A DNA stretch of 64,000 nt, from assembly GCA_938049225.1 (NCBI GenBank), contig CALICM010000023.1, positions 42,165 through 106,164 of the forward strand. Direction: 5' to 3'. The notes below the pieces were generated by a model that worked only from the letters and a program-made list of their open reading frames with translations, made no database searches and had not been told where the DNA came from. Shown here piece by piece: positions 17,824-26,673 of the stretch. How positions within the stretch are numbered: position 1 is the first letter of the stretch; each line of letters opens with the position of its first letter. A program made the translations under genes and the position numbers. Origin of the DNA: an uncultured Paracoccaceae bacterium (GTDB lineage Bacteria; Pseudomonadota; Alphaproteobacteria; Rhodobacterales; Rhodobacteraceae).

Positions 17824-19022
17824 CAGGACACGTCGCCCCGCGCCGGGTACAGGGCGACGCCCGTCATCGTGTGGTTGACATGCAGCGCCCCGATCTGCTC
17901 GCCATAGGTGGAAAAGCCCAGCACGTGATGTTTTGAAAGTATGGTCGAGACGTCGCGGGTCATTTGGATTTGCGCAGCCTCGATCCGGCGCAAGATACAG
18001 TCGCAGCCGATGATATCGCTGGGCGGGCCGTTGTCGGACAACTCCGAGAGTTTTTGGTCCAGATGCGGCGCCATCTGCAACGGCTCGGCCACGGTCAGCA
18101 CCATGCCTTCGTCAATCGCCGAGAAAAACACCAACTCGCCCGAGGTATTGACCCGCTGGATGGCGCGCACATGGTGTGTCCCGCCGATCCGCACCACAAC
18201 GGGGTGTGCGGCAAAGGTAAACTGATCCAATTGCGCTGGGTCCTTGCCAACGATGCGGGCGTATTCCTGCGCTGCGGGTTCGGCATTGATGGATTTGACG
18301 ATCCGCTTGTCGGGATCCGCATCGGTGACAACCATCCGCTGGCCGGTCGGTACAAGATGGTTCAGGCTAAAGACCCGGGTTTGATGATCCGTGCGCACCA
18401 GGGTCAGCACGGCGGCATTGCTGCGCACCTGCCCATTCAGCGCGACCTGGGTCCGCTCAAAAGTGGTCCCATCGCCCGCCGAGCCGCCGAACAACGGCAG
18501 ATCCCGCAGGGCGGGCGAGATTGTGGCCGTCAGTACATCCTCCTTTAACGACAGTCCATCAACCACCAGGAAGGCAAAGCCCTGGGGCTTGTCCGGCTGC
18601 GCGCGTTCCATGGTGACGCGGGTCAGGGCAATTTTGTCGATCAGGCTTTGGGTGTCGATATCATTCAAAGGGTCGATCATCAGGCAGGTGGCCGCGAAAT
18701 GATCCGCCGGCAAACCCACGGCCACGATCAGCCCGTCCTCGTAGCCATGCATGCCGATCTCGCCTGCTGTGGTGCATGCCACGACGTTTGTATCGGGAAA
18801 GGCGTTGTTGGCTTTGGCAACAATCTGGGAAAAGGGGGCGCTGTTGCAGACAAAAAGAAACAGTACGGCAAGGTCTTGTTGGCCAAGCAAAGCTTTGAGC
18901 GTTTCAATCGGGGTCGGTGATGCGCAGTCTACCTGTGCGGTGCAAAGTGTCGGCGTAGGCGTCAGTTTGACGCCGGTGCGACTTTCGCTGTGGCTGCCTT
19001 CGTCCGGCATAATCTCCGACAT
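17823..19022 (-). CDS. FIST-domain sensor protein, NosP-like
   Basis: The 399-residue protein carries a FIST_N domain (about 45-235, including NVVACTTAGEIGMHGY and LPLFGGSAGDG) and a FIST_C domain (about 240-380, ending ILGCDCILRR-like and GFSTYGEQIG). FIST proteins next to NahK-type kinases, such as NosP of Pseudomonas, bind heme and sense nitric oxide, inhibiting the partner kinase. The pair here is translationally coupled to the NahK-like gene and sits next to an ExaA-type alcohol dehydrogenase, the same neighbourhood as in Pseudomonas aeruginosa (nosP-nahK beside the exa genes). Heme binding is inferred from that likeness; I cannot identify the ligand His with certainty. Confidence 0.82.
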   Translation of the reverse strand: MSEIMPDEGSHSESRTGVKLTPTPTLCTAQVDCASPTPIETLKALLGQQDLAVLFLFVCNSAPFSQIVAKANNAFPDTNVVACTTAGEIGMHGYEDGLIVAVGLPADHFAATCLMIDPLNDIDTQSLIDKIALTRVTMERAQPDKPQGFAFLVVDGLSLKEDVLTATISPALRDLPLFGGSAGDGTTFERTQVALNGQVRSNAAVLTLVRTDHQTRVFSLNHLVPTGQRMVVTDADPDKRIVKSINAEPAAQEYARIVGKDPAQLDQFTFAAHPVVVRIGGTHHVRAIQRVNTSGELVFFSAIDEGMVLTVAEPLQMAPHLDQKLSELSDNGPPSDIIGCDCILRRIEAAQIQMTRDVSTILSKHHVLGFSTYGEQIGALHVNHTMTGVALYPARGDVS

Positions 19023-19048
19023 CCCCCCAGGGGGGCAGGATAAAAGCG

Positions 19049-19747
19049 TCAGTCGGCGGAAGGCAAGACATTTGCAAATTTGGCGTCTTGGGCGACCAAG
19101 ACCGCCTGGGTTCGGCTTTGCACGCCCAATTTGCGCATAATCGCCGTCACATGTGCTTTGACGGTCGTCTCGGCAATCGACAGATCATAGGCGATTTGCT
19201 TGTTCAGCTTGCCCTCGCAGATCAGCTGCAAAATGCGTCCCTGTTGATTGGTCAAGGAGGCGAGGCGCAGCAGTGTGTCCTCGGCCTCGGCCGACCCTTC
19301 GACAAAACCGCTGGGTTTAAAGATACCGCCCTGTCGGATCGCCATGATCGCCTCTTTAAAGACCGAGCGTCGGCTGTGCTTGGGCACGAAGCCTGACGCG
19401 CCCGCCGCGATCGCGCCGCTGATAATCGAGTTATCGGTCATGGAAGACACGATGATGATCGGCGTTTTTTCGGCCTTACGTTTCATGCGGATCAGCCCGT
19501 CCAGCCCTTGGACGTCAGGCAGGTTCAGATCCAGCAAGATCAACGTTGGTGGGATGGCGCGATCTAGCAACTGCAGGGCAACCTCCATGCGATCCGCTGT
19601 CATCACCTCGGTGAAATCGGCGACCGTTTTCAGCGTCAGTTCCAAAGCGTCGCAAAACAGGGGGTGGTCATCGACGACCAAAGCCCAGCCGTTGTCGGAA
19701 AATCCGGAAATGGGGGCAGAGGCTGATCGCGGCATCATGGATACCAT
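19049..19747 (-). CDS. LuxR/NarL-family response regulator
   Basis: The protein (232 residues from this start) has a receiver domain with acidic pair Asp26-Asp27 (LVVDDHP), phospho-acceptor Asp73 (ILLDLNLPDVQG) and Ser/Lys positions IIVSS and VPKHS, followed by a LuxR-type helix-turn-helix (about 165-225: LTNQQGRILQLICEGKLNKQ, IAETTVKAHVTAIMRKLG). ATG codons at 19738 and 19735 are alternative starts. It leads the operon with the FIST sensor and the hybrid kinase (26 bases to the FIST start). Regulators of this type (ErbR/AgmR, ExaE) turn on PQQ ethanol oxidation genes in Pseudomonas, so it is the prime candidate to bind the palindromes found near the oxidation genes. Confidence 0.85.
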   Translation of the reverse strand: MVSMMPRSASAPISGFSDNGWALVVDDHPLFCDALELTLKTVADFTEVMTADRMEVALQLLDRAIPPTLILLDLNLPDVQGLDGLIRMKRKAEKTPIIIVSSMTDNSIISGAIAAGASGFVPKHSRRSVFKEAIMAIRQGGIFKPSGFVEGSAEAEDTLLRLASLTNQQGRILQLICEGKLNKQIAYDLSIAETTVKAHVTAIMRKLGVQSRTQAVLVAQDAKFANVLPSAD

Positions 19748-19797
19748 TCTAATCGGGGCTTGTGGCCCGGTCACGTGGCAATAAGCCTTAGCGAACG

Positions 19798-19828
19798 AAA
19801 AAGCGCACCCCTTTAACAGGGATGCGCC
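19798..19828 (-). terminator. Rho-independent terminator of the alcohol dehydrogenase gene
   Basis: On the minus strand GCGCATCCCT, loop GTTAA and AGGGGTGCGC form a 10-bp stem (one G-U pair) followed directly by TTTTT, just after the dehydrogenase stop codon. It separates that gene from the regulator operon downstream. Confidence 0.85.
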
Positions 19829-19845
19829 CTTCGGATCCAGCGAAC

Positions 19846-21606
19846 TTACTTCGACGCCAGTTGCTCTGGCAGCCGGAAAGTCCACAGCGTGCCACCTTGG
19901 TTCAAGTAGCTTACCTGTTTGGCGACCTCGCCGCCCCACAAAGGCACAGCGCCGCCCCAGCCCGAGATGACGGTTAAATACTGCTCGCCATCCTGCTCCC
20001 AAGTGATCGGCTGGCCGATCACACCCGAGCCGGTTTGGAATGACCACAGTTCTTCACCCGTCTCGTCGTCAAAGGCGATGAACTTGCCTTCGGGCGTGCC
20101 GGTGAAAACCAAGCCGCCTGCAGTGGTCATCACACCACCCCACAGCGGGCTTGGGTTTTTGACCTCCCATTTGATCTCGCCCGTGTCTGGGTCGATGGCT
20201 TTCAGGCTGCCGATATGGTCCTCGTAGTTCGGCTTGATGGTAAAGCCCGAACCCAGATAGGCGGCCCCTTTCTTATAGGTGATGGGCTCGTTCCAGATGT
20301 CCATGCCCCATTCGTTTGAGGGAACATAGAATAGGCCTGTCTTGGGCGAATGCGCCATCGGCATCCAGTTCTTGCCGCCCAGGAACGAGGGGGAAGCGAA
20401 AACCACCTCACCCTTTTTGCCATCTGCCGCCGTCGCTGGGTCGCCAGGGCGATTGGCCTCAACAAAGATCGGGCGCCCGTTCTCGTCGATCCCCTCGGCC
20501 CAGCTGATGTCCTTTACAAAAGGCACAGCGCTGACAAAGGCGCCATCCTCGCGGTTGAGGACATAGAAAAAGCCGTTGCGGTCCGCCGTGGCAAAGCGCT
20601 TGTTGCCATCGCGATCTTCATAGGCCACGACCTCGTTCACGCCGTCATAGTCCCAACCCTCGCGCGGGGTGGTCTGGAAATGCCATTTGATCTCGCCTGT
20701 CGCGGGATCTATCCCCAGACGCGAGGCGGCATAAAGATTGTCGCCTTCGGTCCCCTCAGGATTGCCAGCCGAACGCAGCCAAGAATTCCAGGGCGCCGGG
20801 TTGCCTGTGCCAAAGACCAACGTGTCGGTGTCCGCATCATACGAGCCGCCCAGCCAGGTTGCCCCGCCACCGGTTTTCCACATGTCGCCAGGCCAAGTGG
20901 CGTTCAGCGTGCCGGTCATGGTGCTTTCTTCGCCGTCCAGCGTGCCCATGTGCCCTTCGATCACAGGGCGGGTCCAGACCAGATCGCCGGTTTCCGCGTC
21001 GCGGGCCTGAACCTCGCCCACGATCCCGAACTCACCGCCCGAGTTGCCGGTGATGATCAGCCCGTTCACGATCAAAGGCGCCGCAGTATAGCTGTAGCCC
21101 GCCTTGTAATCGGCGATTTTCTTGTTCCAAACCACATCGCCGGTCTTGGCGTTCAGCGCTACGATCCGTGCGTCTAGCGTCCCGAAATAGACGTTCTCGC
21201 CATAGATCGCGGCGCCCCGGTTCACCACGTCGCAACAGGGCAGAATGCCCTCGGGCAGGCGGGCATCGTATTGCCAAAGCTCTTGCCCGGTTTTCACATC
21301 AATCGCATAGAGCCGCGAGTAGGAGCCGGTGATATACATGATCCCGTCGTGCACGATCGGCTGAGTCTCTTGCCCACGCTGCTTTTCGCCACCCAAACTG
21401 AAGGCCCAGGCGGGGACCAGGTTCTGGACGTTTTCCTTGTTCAGAATGTCCATCGGCGAATAGCGCTGCAAATGCCGCCCCATGCCATTGGTCAACACGT
21501 CATCGACGGACGCGGTATCGTTCAGTAGATCTTCCTCGGTGACATCGGCATAGGCGGTGTTTGCCGCCATCAGCCCCAGTGTCACGGCAATAATGAACCT
21601 GTTCAT
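19846..21606 (-). CDS. PQQ-dependent alcohol dehydrogenase, ExaA/PedH type with lanthanide-enzyme Asp pair
   Basis: From the ATG with the ribosome site GGAGGAAA the product has 586 residues: a Sec signal peptide ([20 protein letters not shown]) and an eight-bladed quinoprotein propeller. Seen are the adjacent Cys124-Cys125 disulfide ([10 protein letters not shown]), metal ligands Glu192 and Asn269, and the catalytic Asp319 followed two residues later by Asp321 (GWDYDGVNE). Calcium enzymes (ExaA, MxaF) have Ser or Ala at the second place, while XoxF and PedH have Asp, so a lanthanide cofactor is predicted. The rest aligns well with quinoprotein ethanol dehydrogenases (WNPMA-like [19 protein letters not shown]). 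It oxidises alcohols to aldehydes in the periplasm and passes electrons to cytochrome c550. Confidence 0.92.
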   Translation of the reverse strand: MNRFIIAVTLGLMAANTAYADVTEEDLLNDTASVDDVLTNGMGRHLQRYSPMDILNKENVQNLVPAWAFSLGGEKQRGQETQPIVHDGIMYITGSYSRLYAIDVKTGQELWQYDARLPEGILPCCDVVNRGAAIYGENVYFGTLDARIVALNAKTGDVVWNKKIADYKAGYSYTAAPLIVNGLIITGNSGGEFGIVGEVQARDAETGDLVWTRPVIEGHMGTLDGEESTMTGTLNATWPGDMWKTGGGATWLGGSYDADTDTLVFGTGNPAPWNSWLRSAGNPEGTEGDNLYAASRLGIDPATGEIKWHFQTTPREGWDYDGVNEVVAYEDRDGNKRFATADRNGFFYVLNREDGAFVSAVPFVKDISWAEGIDENGRPIFVEANRPGDPATAADGKKGEVVFASPSFLGGKNWMPMAHSPKTGLFYVPSNEWGMDIWNEPITYKKGAAYLGSGFTIKPNYEDHIGSLKAIDPDTGEIKWEVKNPSPLWGGVMTTAGGLVFTGTPEGKFIAFDDETGEELWSFQTGSGVIGQPITWEQDGEQYLTVISGWGGAVPLWGGEVAKQVSYLNQGGTLWTFRLPEQLASK

Positions 21607-21714
21607 CCGGTTTCCTCCCATATGCCGTTGGTGTTGGGCAGCGTGTCAGATGCGGGGCGCCGCCCAACTCATATTCAGTATTCGCGTAAAGCTTGGGTCG
21701 GGGTATTGAACATT

Positions 21715-21742
21715 GGTCGTACGCGACCCTGGACCAAAGTCC
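21715..21742. promoter_or_regulatory. Two palindromes upstream of the alcohol dehydrogenase
   Basis: GGTCG-TACG-CGACC (21715-21728) is followed at once by the perfect-arm palindrome GGAC-CAAA-GTCC (21731-21742), about 110 bases before the dehydrogenase start and 48 bases before the rightward gene. The second recurs in near-identical form at 26674-26685, partly at 26705-26715, and at 35341-35352. Probable binding site for the nearby LuxR-type regulator (inference). Confidence 0.6.
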
Positions 21743-21790
21743 CAAGGCGGCTGATGCCGTGTCAGCATAAAGTGTCGGAGGAGGGGTAAT

Positions 21791-22315
21791 ATGCTGCGCA
21801 TTCTACTGATGATCATCGCACTGGCGGGGCCGACCTGGGCCGAGACGGTCAGCCGCGACGTGTTCCTCGAAGACCAAGCGGGGGAGCGGATCCGAATTGC
21901 CTCGATCAGGGTTGATGCGGACGGGGGGTATGCGCTTGAGATGAACGACGCGGTTTTCGCCGATCATTTCTTATCGATGCGCCCCTTTAAATGTCTTGAA
22001 GGTCCCGAAAAACATTGGTGCCATGTTCCCTATCCTTACACGACCAACCGTCAGACCAGTGTGGATCTGGTGGATCTGGAATATGACTTCCTCTTTGTTT
22101 GGAAGGGGTCGGGCGAGTATGGCATCAATATGTGGAACGGGGTCTATTACCGGCTGGTGGCCGAGGGCGACGCTTTGGTTGGCACATTACACGAGATGGA
22201 TATGGATCTGCTGGCCGTTCCCCCAGATTCCGGTGTATTGCGGCCCTTGCGCGACCAGGACATCATTGAAAGTGACCCAGACAGCCATTGGCTGCCGAGG
22301 CTGATCATCGAATAG
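21791..22315 (+). CDS. Secreted protein of unknown function beside the PQQ dehydrogenase
   Basis: The 174-residue product has a Sec signal peptide (MLRILLMIIALAGPTWA, cleaved before ETVSRD) and a mostly beta-rich mature part with two Cys (FKCLEG and HWCHVPYP, about residues 64 and 72) that could form a disulfide. I do not recognise the family. A good ribosome site (GGAGGAGGGG) precedes the ATG. It diverges from the alcohol dehydrogenase across the palindrome-bearing gap, so it may share its control and serve in the periplasm, but no function can be assigned. Confidence 0.7.
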   Translation: MLRILLMIIALAGPTWAETVSRDVFLEDQAGERIRIASIRVDADGGYALEMNDAVFADHFLSMRPFKCLEGPEKHWCHVPYPYTTNRQTSVDLVDLEYDFLFVWKGSGEYGINMWNGVYYRLVAEGDALVGTLHEMDMDLLAVPPDSGVLRPLRDQDIIESDPDSHWLPRLIIE

Positions 22316-22340
22316 CATCCCGTACCGATGGGGCGGTGCA

Positions 22341-22874
22341 TCAGAACAAGGGGGCGTATTTCCAATTGTCGGCGTCGGGCGTCACCGCGTCCACGTCATA
22401 ATCCGCGCCTTGCAGCCGTTTGGCGATGGCCAATCCATCTTGCGCGGCTGCGTCTACATACTGCCGCCCCAAGGCTTGATCTTGCGGCACGCCGTGGCCC
22501 CGCAACAAATCCAGCCCGTAGTTGAATTTGCCGACCGGATCGCCAGCCTCGGCCGCTTTGCGGTCCCAAGCGGCGGCTTTATCCGGATCATATTCAGCGC
22601 CTAAACCATTGTTATCCAACTGGCTCATCCAGGTCATCGCACCGGTGTAGCCCGCCGCGGCGCAGGCCTCGAACACCTGGCGGGCTTGCACATGACGCCC
22701 GGCCTTGGTGATGAAATAGCCCGAGGCGCAGGTCGACATATCTACCTGGCCACTGGCGGCGTTTTCCAACACCCGGTTGATCGACATCTCTTCGGGGTTC
22801 AACGTGCCCCCCTGGTCGTCTTGGGCGAGTGCCGGTGTGGCGAGCAGGGCGAGGCAGGCGAGGATCTGTTTCAT
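22341..22874 (-). CDS. Secreted Sel1-repeat-like protein
   Basis: From the ATG used, the protein has 177 residues with a clear signal peptide (MKQILACLALLATPALAQ). The mature part has helical TPR/Sel1-like repeats: ARQVFEACAAAGYTGAMTWMSQL, then DKAAAWDRKAAEAGDPVGKFNYGLDLLRG, then ALGRQYVDAAAQDG, which show the A-x-G-x-x-x-A spacing of Sel1. Such repeats bind proteins. It lies between the dehydrogenase and the ABC permease, in the direction of the ABC operon (54 bases after the permease stop), and is probably its last gene. Its exact role is unknown. Confidence 0.72.
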   Translation of the reverse strand: MKQILACLALLATPALAQDDQGGTLNPEEMSINRVLENAASGQVDMSTCASGYFITKAGRHVQARQVFEACAAAGYTGAMTWMSQLDNNGLGAEYDPDKAAAWDRKAAEAGDPVGKFNYGLDLLRGHGVPQDQALGRQYVDAAAQDGLAIAKRLQGADYDVDAVTPDADNWKYAPLF

Positions 22875-22927
22875 TGTGCCGACATACCACAGAGTGCCGC
22901 GCTTTTCATCCCCGCGATGGTCGTAGA

Positions 22928-23722
22928 TCACGATCCCCTGCGCTGGATCGCACCGCGCGCCGGGTCATAGCCCCACAGGGCCGCGGCGGTGAAAACGGCT
23001 GTCGCGACCAAAGTCCACAACAAAGCGCTTGGGTTAAACTGACCGTAGAGCGCGAAGCGGATCAACTCGACCCCGTGGGTGAAGGGGTTCACAGCGCAAA
23101 CGTCGTGCAATAACTGCGAGCTCTCGGCCATCTTCCACAACGGGTACAGCGCGGATGAGAGGAAGAACATCGGGAAGATCACGAAGTTCATCACGCCAGC
23201 AAAATTCTCTAACTGCTTGATCAGGCTTGAGAGAAGCAGTCCCAAGGCCCCCAGCATCAGGCCAGCCACGATCAGTGCGGGCAGGACGGTCACATAGCCC
23301 AGGCTTGGCATTCTGATGTCAAAGAGGGCGGCGATCAGCAGAAAGGCATAGACCTGAAGGATCGAGATTGCCGTCGCGCCCAACAGCTTGCACAGCAGCA
23401 GCCACCAGCGCGGCAAGGGGCTGGTCAGCAGCAGCTTCATCGACCCCATCTCGCGATCATAGACCAGGCTGAGCGAGGATTGCATGCCATTGAACAGCAG
23501 GATCATGCCGCAAAGACCAGGAACGATATAGGTCTCGTAGGTGATATAGGTCTGATAAGGCGGGATAATCGACAGGCCCAGGGCGGCGCGGAACCCGGCG
23601 GCGAAGACCAGCAACCAGACCAAGGGGCGGACCAGTGCCGCGACAAAGCGCTCGCGTTGATGGACAAAGCGCAAGGCTTCGCGCTGGCTGATGGCCCGTA
23701 GCGAGGTCAGATACGGGCTCAT
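22928..23722 (-). CDS. ABC-2 type permease of the PQQ-associated ABC system
   Basis: The 264-residue inner-membrane protein starts MSPYLTSLRAISQREALRF and has about six hydrophobic segments plus the ABC-2 signature region (SSLSLVYDREMGSMKLLLTSPLPRWW, about 85-110). ABC-2 permeases normally export polysaccharides, drugs or proteins. It overlaps the ATPase gene by four bases (ATGA). Families of this kind are known as parts of the PQQ-dependent alcohol dehydrogenase-linked ABC system; the cargo has not been established. The longer frame upstream is inside the ATPase gene and is not used. Confidence 0.85.
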   Translation of the reverse strand: MSPYLTSLRAISQREALRFVHQRERFVAALVRPLVWLLVFAAGFRAALGLSIIPPYQTYITYETYIVPGLCGMILLFNGMQSSLSLVYDREMGSMKLLLTSPLPRWWLLLCKLLGATAISILQVYAFLLIAALFDIRMPSLGYVTVLPALIVAGLMLGALGLLLSSLIKQLENFAGVMNFVIFPMFFLSSALYPLWKMAESSQLLHDVCAVNPFTHGVELIRFALYGQFNPSALLWTLVATAVFTAAALWGYDPARGAIQRRGS

Positions 23723-24477
23723 GCGGGGGCCGTGAGTGAGAGGAAACGGTCGGCGAGGGGCTGGTCGCCGCTGATGTCCGCTGCCAGACCGTCGGCCAGG
23801 ATCCGGGACTGGTGCAGGATGATCAGCCGGTCGTCGGGTCGAACCTCGTCCGTCAGATGGGTGGCCCATAGCACCGTGGTGCCCTCGGCGCTCAAGTCGT
23901 GGACATGGCCGGTGATCGCCTGACGGGCGGCCGCATCAAGGCCAGCGGTGGGCTCGTCTAAAAGCAATACCAATGGCTTATGGATCAAAGCTCGCGCAAT
24001 TTCGGCGCGGCGTTTGTGACCGCCGTTCAGTGTCCGGGCCTTCTCCGCAGCGCGGGGTTTCATATCCAACCGCTCTAGTGCCGCGTCAATGCGCAGATCC
24101 GCCGCGCGACCCGAGAGGCCGTGGAGGGCCGCGAAATACCTCAGGTTCTGACGCACCGTAAGGTCCAGATCCAGCGTGGTCTGTTGAAAGACAATCCCAA
24201 GCCGCGCCAGGGCCGCGCGGGGGTTTTTCGCCAGGTCCTGCCCGTCAATTTCAATGCGGCCGGTGGGGCTGGTGAACAAGCGGGTGAGCAGGTTGAACAG
24301 GGTTGATTTACCGGCGCCGTTCGGACCCAAAAGGGCGCAGAACTGGCCACGGTCCACGTCGAAGCTGATATCCTGAAGCGCGGGCTTCGCCCCAAAATTG
24401 TAGCTTAGGTTCGAGACCCGTAAGCCCGCCATTACAGCGCCGTTGGAAAAGGATGTCCCGGGGCGTTTGGGATCCAT
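23719..24477 (-). CDS. ABC transporter ATPase, PQQ-associated type
   Basis: The protein (252 residues, or 237 from the Met at 24432) has a Walker A (LLGPNGAGKST, about 50-60), Q-loop (VFQQTTLD), a signature in the variant form LNGGHKRRAEIARAL in place of LSGGQ, Walker B (LVLLLDEPTAGLD) and the switch His (LWATHLTDE). This is the pattern of the PQQ-linked ABC ATPase family, whose signature also departs from LSGGQ. It powers the ABC-2 permease that follows with a four-base overlap. It follows the beta-propeller gene by 44 bases. Neither possible start has a good ribosome site. Confidence 0.87.
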   Translation of the reverse strand: MDPKRPGTSFSNGAVMAGLRVSNLSYNFGAKPALQDISFDVDRGQFCALLGPNGAGKSTLFNLLTRLFTSPTGRIEIDGQDLAKNPRAALARLGIVFQQTTLDLDLTVRQNLRYFAALHGLSGRAADLRIDAALERLDMKPRAAEKARTLNGGHKRRAEIARALIHKPLVLLLDEPTAGLDAAARQAITGHVHDLSAEGTTVLWATHLTDEVRPDDRLIILHQSRILADGLAADISGDQPLADRFLSLTAPA

Positions 24478-24521
24478 TGCGGGCCGGGGCCGAAAACCTT
24501 TAGCATGTGTCGGACTCCTCG

Positions 24522-25472
24522 TCAGGGGCGCAAGGCCGCGCCCCAGGGAAAGCGGCCGACCTTTATGGATTTGATCGGCTCGCGGCGGGCGACATCGATC
24601 ACCGTCACGTCGCCCGAAACACCGTTGGTGGTGAACAATTGCGAGCGGTCCTCGTTAAAGGCCATGTGCCAAACGCGGCGCCCGACCAAAATATAGTCCT
24701 CCACCTCAAAACTCTCCGCGTTGACCACCGCTACATGGTTTGACGGCCCGAGTGCTACGAAAGCGTGGGTGTCCCCCGAGGTGAATTCGAACCCCACCGG
24801 CTGAACGCGATCCGGGTGCACGCCTTGCACCTCGAAACTGATCTTGGCGACCTCGGACTGGTCGGCCACATCAAAGACCGTGATTGTGCCGCCAATTTCC
24901 GAACTGACCCAAAGCTGCGTGCCGTCTTTGACGAACTCAGCGTGGCGGGGGCGGCTGTCAACCAGTGTATTGGCGAACAGCGCATGCGTCTCGGTGTCGA
25001 TCCAATGCGCCATATTGGTCGTTTCCGAGGTGGTGATGGCGATCTTTCCATCGGGCGAGACGGCCATGCCCTCGGGCTCGACCCCTACATCGATCTGCGC
25101 GACAACCTTGCGGGTCTGCGTATCGACAACGGTAGTGATCGCATCATCCTCGTTCGCGATGTAGAGATGGCGGTCATCGGGGTGCAGCACGAATTGTTCG
25201 GGATCCTCGCCCGAGGGCAGATCGTGCAGGATCTCACCCGTGTTTGGATCCATCACCTGCACTGCATCACTGTCCGAGGCGCAGATATAGAGACGCGAAT
25301 AATCCTTGGAAAAGGTGATGCCCCGCGGCCGCTCGCCCGTGTCATAGGTTTGGATCACCTCTAATGTCTGGGTGTCGATAACACTTACAGTGTCGTCCTT
25401 TTCATTGGTGACCCAAATCTCACCCGCCATCGCAGGGGCGGAGAGCGCGCATAACAGCAGAAGTGTTCTCAT
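24522..25472 (-). CDS. Secreted YVTN beta-propeller protein of the PQQ-linked system
   Basis: The 316-residue protein has a signal peptide (MRTLLLLCALSAPAMA) and seven YVTN-type propeller repeats, visible as EIWVTNEKDDTVSVIDTQTL, RLYICASDSDAVQVMD, HLYIANEDDAITTVVD, AITTSETTNMAHWID, LWVSSEIGGTITVFD, AFVALGPSNHVAVVN and LFTTNGVSGDVTVID. This belongs to the PQQ-dependent catabolism-associated propeller family. It is likely periplasmic and may bind the dehydrogenase, PQQ or a peptide. Its start overlaps the stop of the binding protein gene by one base (TAATG), so the genes are coupled. Confidence 0.85.
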   Translation of the reverse strand: MRTLLLLCALSAPAMAGEIWVTNEKDDTVSVIDTQTLEVIQTYDTGERPRGITFSKDYSRLYICASDSDAVQVMDPNTGEILHDLPSGEDPEQFVLHPDDRHLYIANEDDAITTVVDTQTRKVVAQIDVGVEPEGMAVSPDGKIAITTSETTNMAHWIDTETHALFANTLVDSRPRHAEFVKDGTQLWVSSEIGGTITVFDVADQSEVAKISFEVQGVHPDRVQPVGFEFTSGDTHAFVALGPSNHVAVVNAESFEVEDYILVGRRVWHMAFNEDRSQLFTTNGVSGDVTVIDVARREPIKSIKVGRFPWGAALRP

Positions 25473-26635
25473 TAAAAGGCCTCGCAGCGGCTTTCGGGTT
25501 GGTCCAGGCCCAGGGTGTCCAATTCGTTGCGCTGGTGCAAGAACCCTTCCAACGGGGCCTGCGCGACCAGGGCGCGGGGGTGCGCCAGTGCGATGGGTTG
25601 GCGCAATTGGCCGTTCCAGGCACGGAAGGTCAGCGGGCGGCCTTTGAAACCGGCCAATTCAAACGCATCTGACAGCAGATAGGCCCGCAGCGTTGCGGGG
25701 TCAGCGGCATCGGTCCGCGTCACCGCTTCGCCCAGGGCGCGGACGGCGGCCCAGGCGGCGTAGTCTTGCGACCCCATCGGGCGGGCGTGCTGCTCAGCAA
25801 AGCGGCTTTGCAGTTGCGCCGCCCCCCATTGTTCGATCACCGGTGACCAGGTCAAGGCCGACAGCCCCTCTGAGCCCACGTTCGGGCGCGCCTCCCAAGT
25901 GTTGTATAGTATGTAGCGGCCGAAATCGTCCACTTCGTCCGCAATGATCAAGGCGTCATAATCGCCAAAATCTTGGGTGAACAACGGTATTTCCTGGGCC
26001 GCTGTTCGGCGCATATCAGCGTCGAACGCCCAGGTTTTCTCGGCCTTCAGTTTCAGCCCGAACTTGGCCAGCGAAGCGCGCATGGCGGTGGCATAGACCA
26101 CATCGGCCGGATAGGTGCCGCTGATCATCACAAGCTCGGACCACCGTTTTTGAACAAAGAGCTGTGCCAGCGCATCGGTGCGCATCGCATCCGATGGCAG
26201 CGTATGCAGCAGGTTGGCGCGGCAGGCCGTGTCCCGCAGCACTGTGTCGCTGGCCGAGGTGTTGAACAGGATGGCACCCTGCGCCTGGGGCAGATCCGCG
26301 ATAGCCGACAGGACGGGGGCGGGCGCATCCAGAACCAAATAGGGCGTCTGCGCCAGCAGGGCCGTGGCGGCAGTCAGGGGGTCGTCCCCCTCGGGCACGG
26401 TGACCGGTTCCAAGACATAGTTATGGTTCAGAAATTTGCCGGTGGTCAGATTGTCTTGCAGGCCGGTCAGGGCCCCGGCCACGCCCAGGTCTTCGGGCGG
26501 CGGGTCCAGGTTTGACAGCGTCGGGGGGCGGGGTTGGGCAACCTGAAGATATCCGATGGTCAGCGCCACATCGGCCAAGGCCGAATGCGCCATGGCGCAA
26601 AGCGTGACCACAAGTGCTCTCGTTCCCATTCCCAT
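25472..26635 (-). CDS. Periplasmic ABC substrate-binding protein of the PQQ alcohol dehydrogenase system
   Basis: The 387-residue product has a signal peptide (MGMGTRALVVTLCAMAHSALA) and a two-lobed periplasmic-binding fold of the LivK type (AILFNTSASDTVLRD, MISGTYPADVVYATAM, DYDALIIADEVDDFG). It matches the PQQ-dependent alcohol dehydrogenase-linked binding proteins, which begin VALTIGYLQ. Such a receptor together with an ABC-2 exporter-type permease is odd, because binding proteins serve importers. It is the first gene of the leftward operon and diverges from cytochrome c550 over a gap with two copies of the shared palindrome. Confidence 0.82.
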   Translation of the reverse strand: MGMGTRALVVTLCAMAHSALADVALTIGYLQVAQPRPPTLSNLDPPPEDLGVAGALTGLQDNLTTGKFLNHNYVLEPVTVPEGDDPLTAATALLAQTPYLVLDAPAPVLSAIADLPQAQGAILFNTSASDTVLRDTACRANLLHTLPSDAMRTDALAQLFVQKRWSELVMISGTYPADVVYATAMRASLAKFGLKLKAEKTWAFDADMRRTAAQEIPLFTQDFGDYDALIIADEVDDFGRYILYNTWEARPNVGSEGLSALTWSPVIEQWGAAQLQSRFAEQHARPMGSQDYAAWAAVRALGEAVTRTDAADPATLRAYLLSDAFELAGFKGRPLTFRAWNGQLRQPIALAHPRALVAQAPLEGFLHQRNELDTLGLDQPESRCEAF

Positions 26636-26673
26636 GGCTGAACGCTAACCGCCCGCGCCGGAGGGGTCGAATC

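Noticed and set aside
23005..23016. A copy of CGACCAAAGTCC inside the ABC permease gene
   Set aside because: It lies within conserved codons and far from any start, so chance is the simplest reading; it should be kept in mind if the motif is tested.
24432..24508. A short frame starting at 24508 after GAGGAG, before the ABC ATPase
   Set aside because: On careful reading it continues out of frame into the ATPase gene and encodes nothing recognisable.
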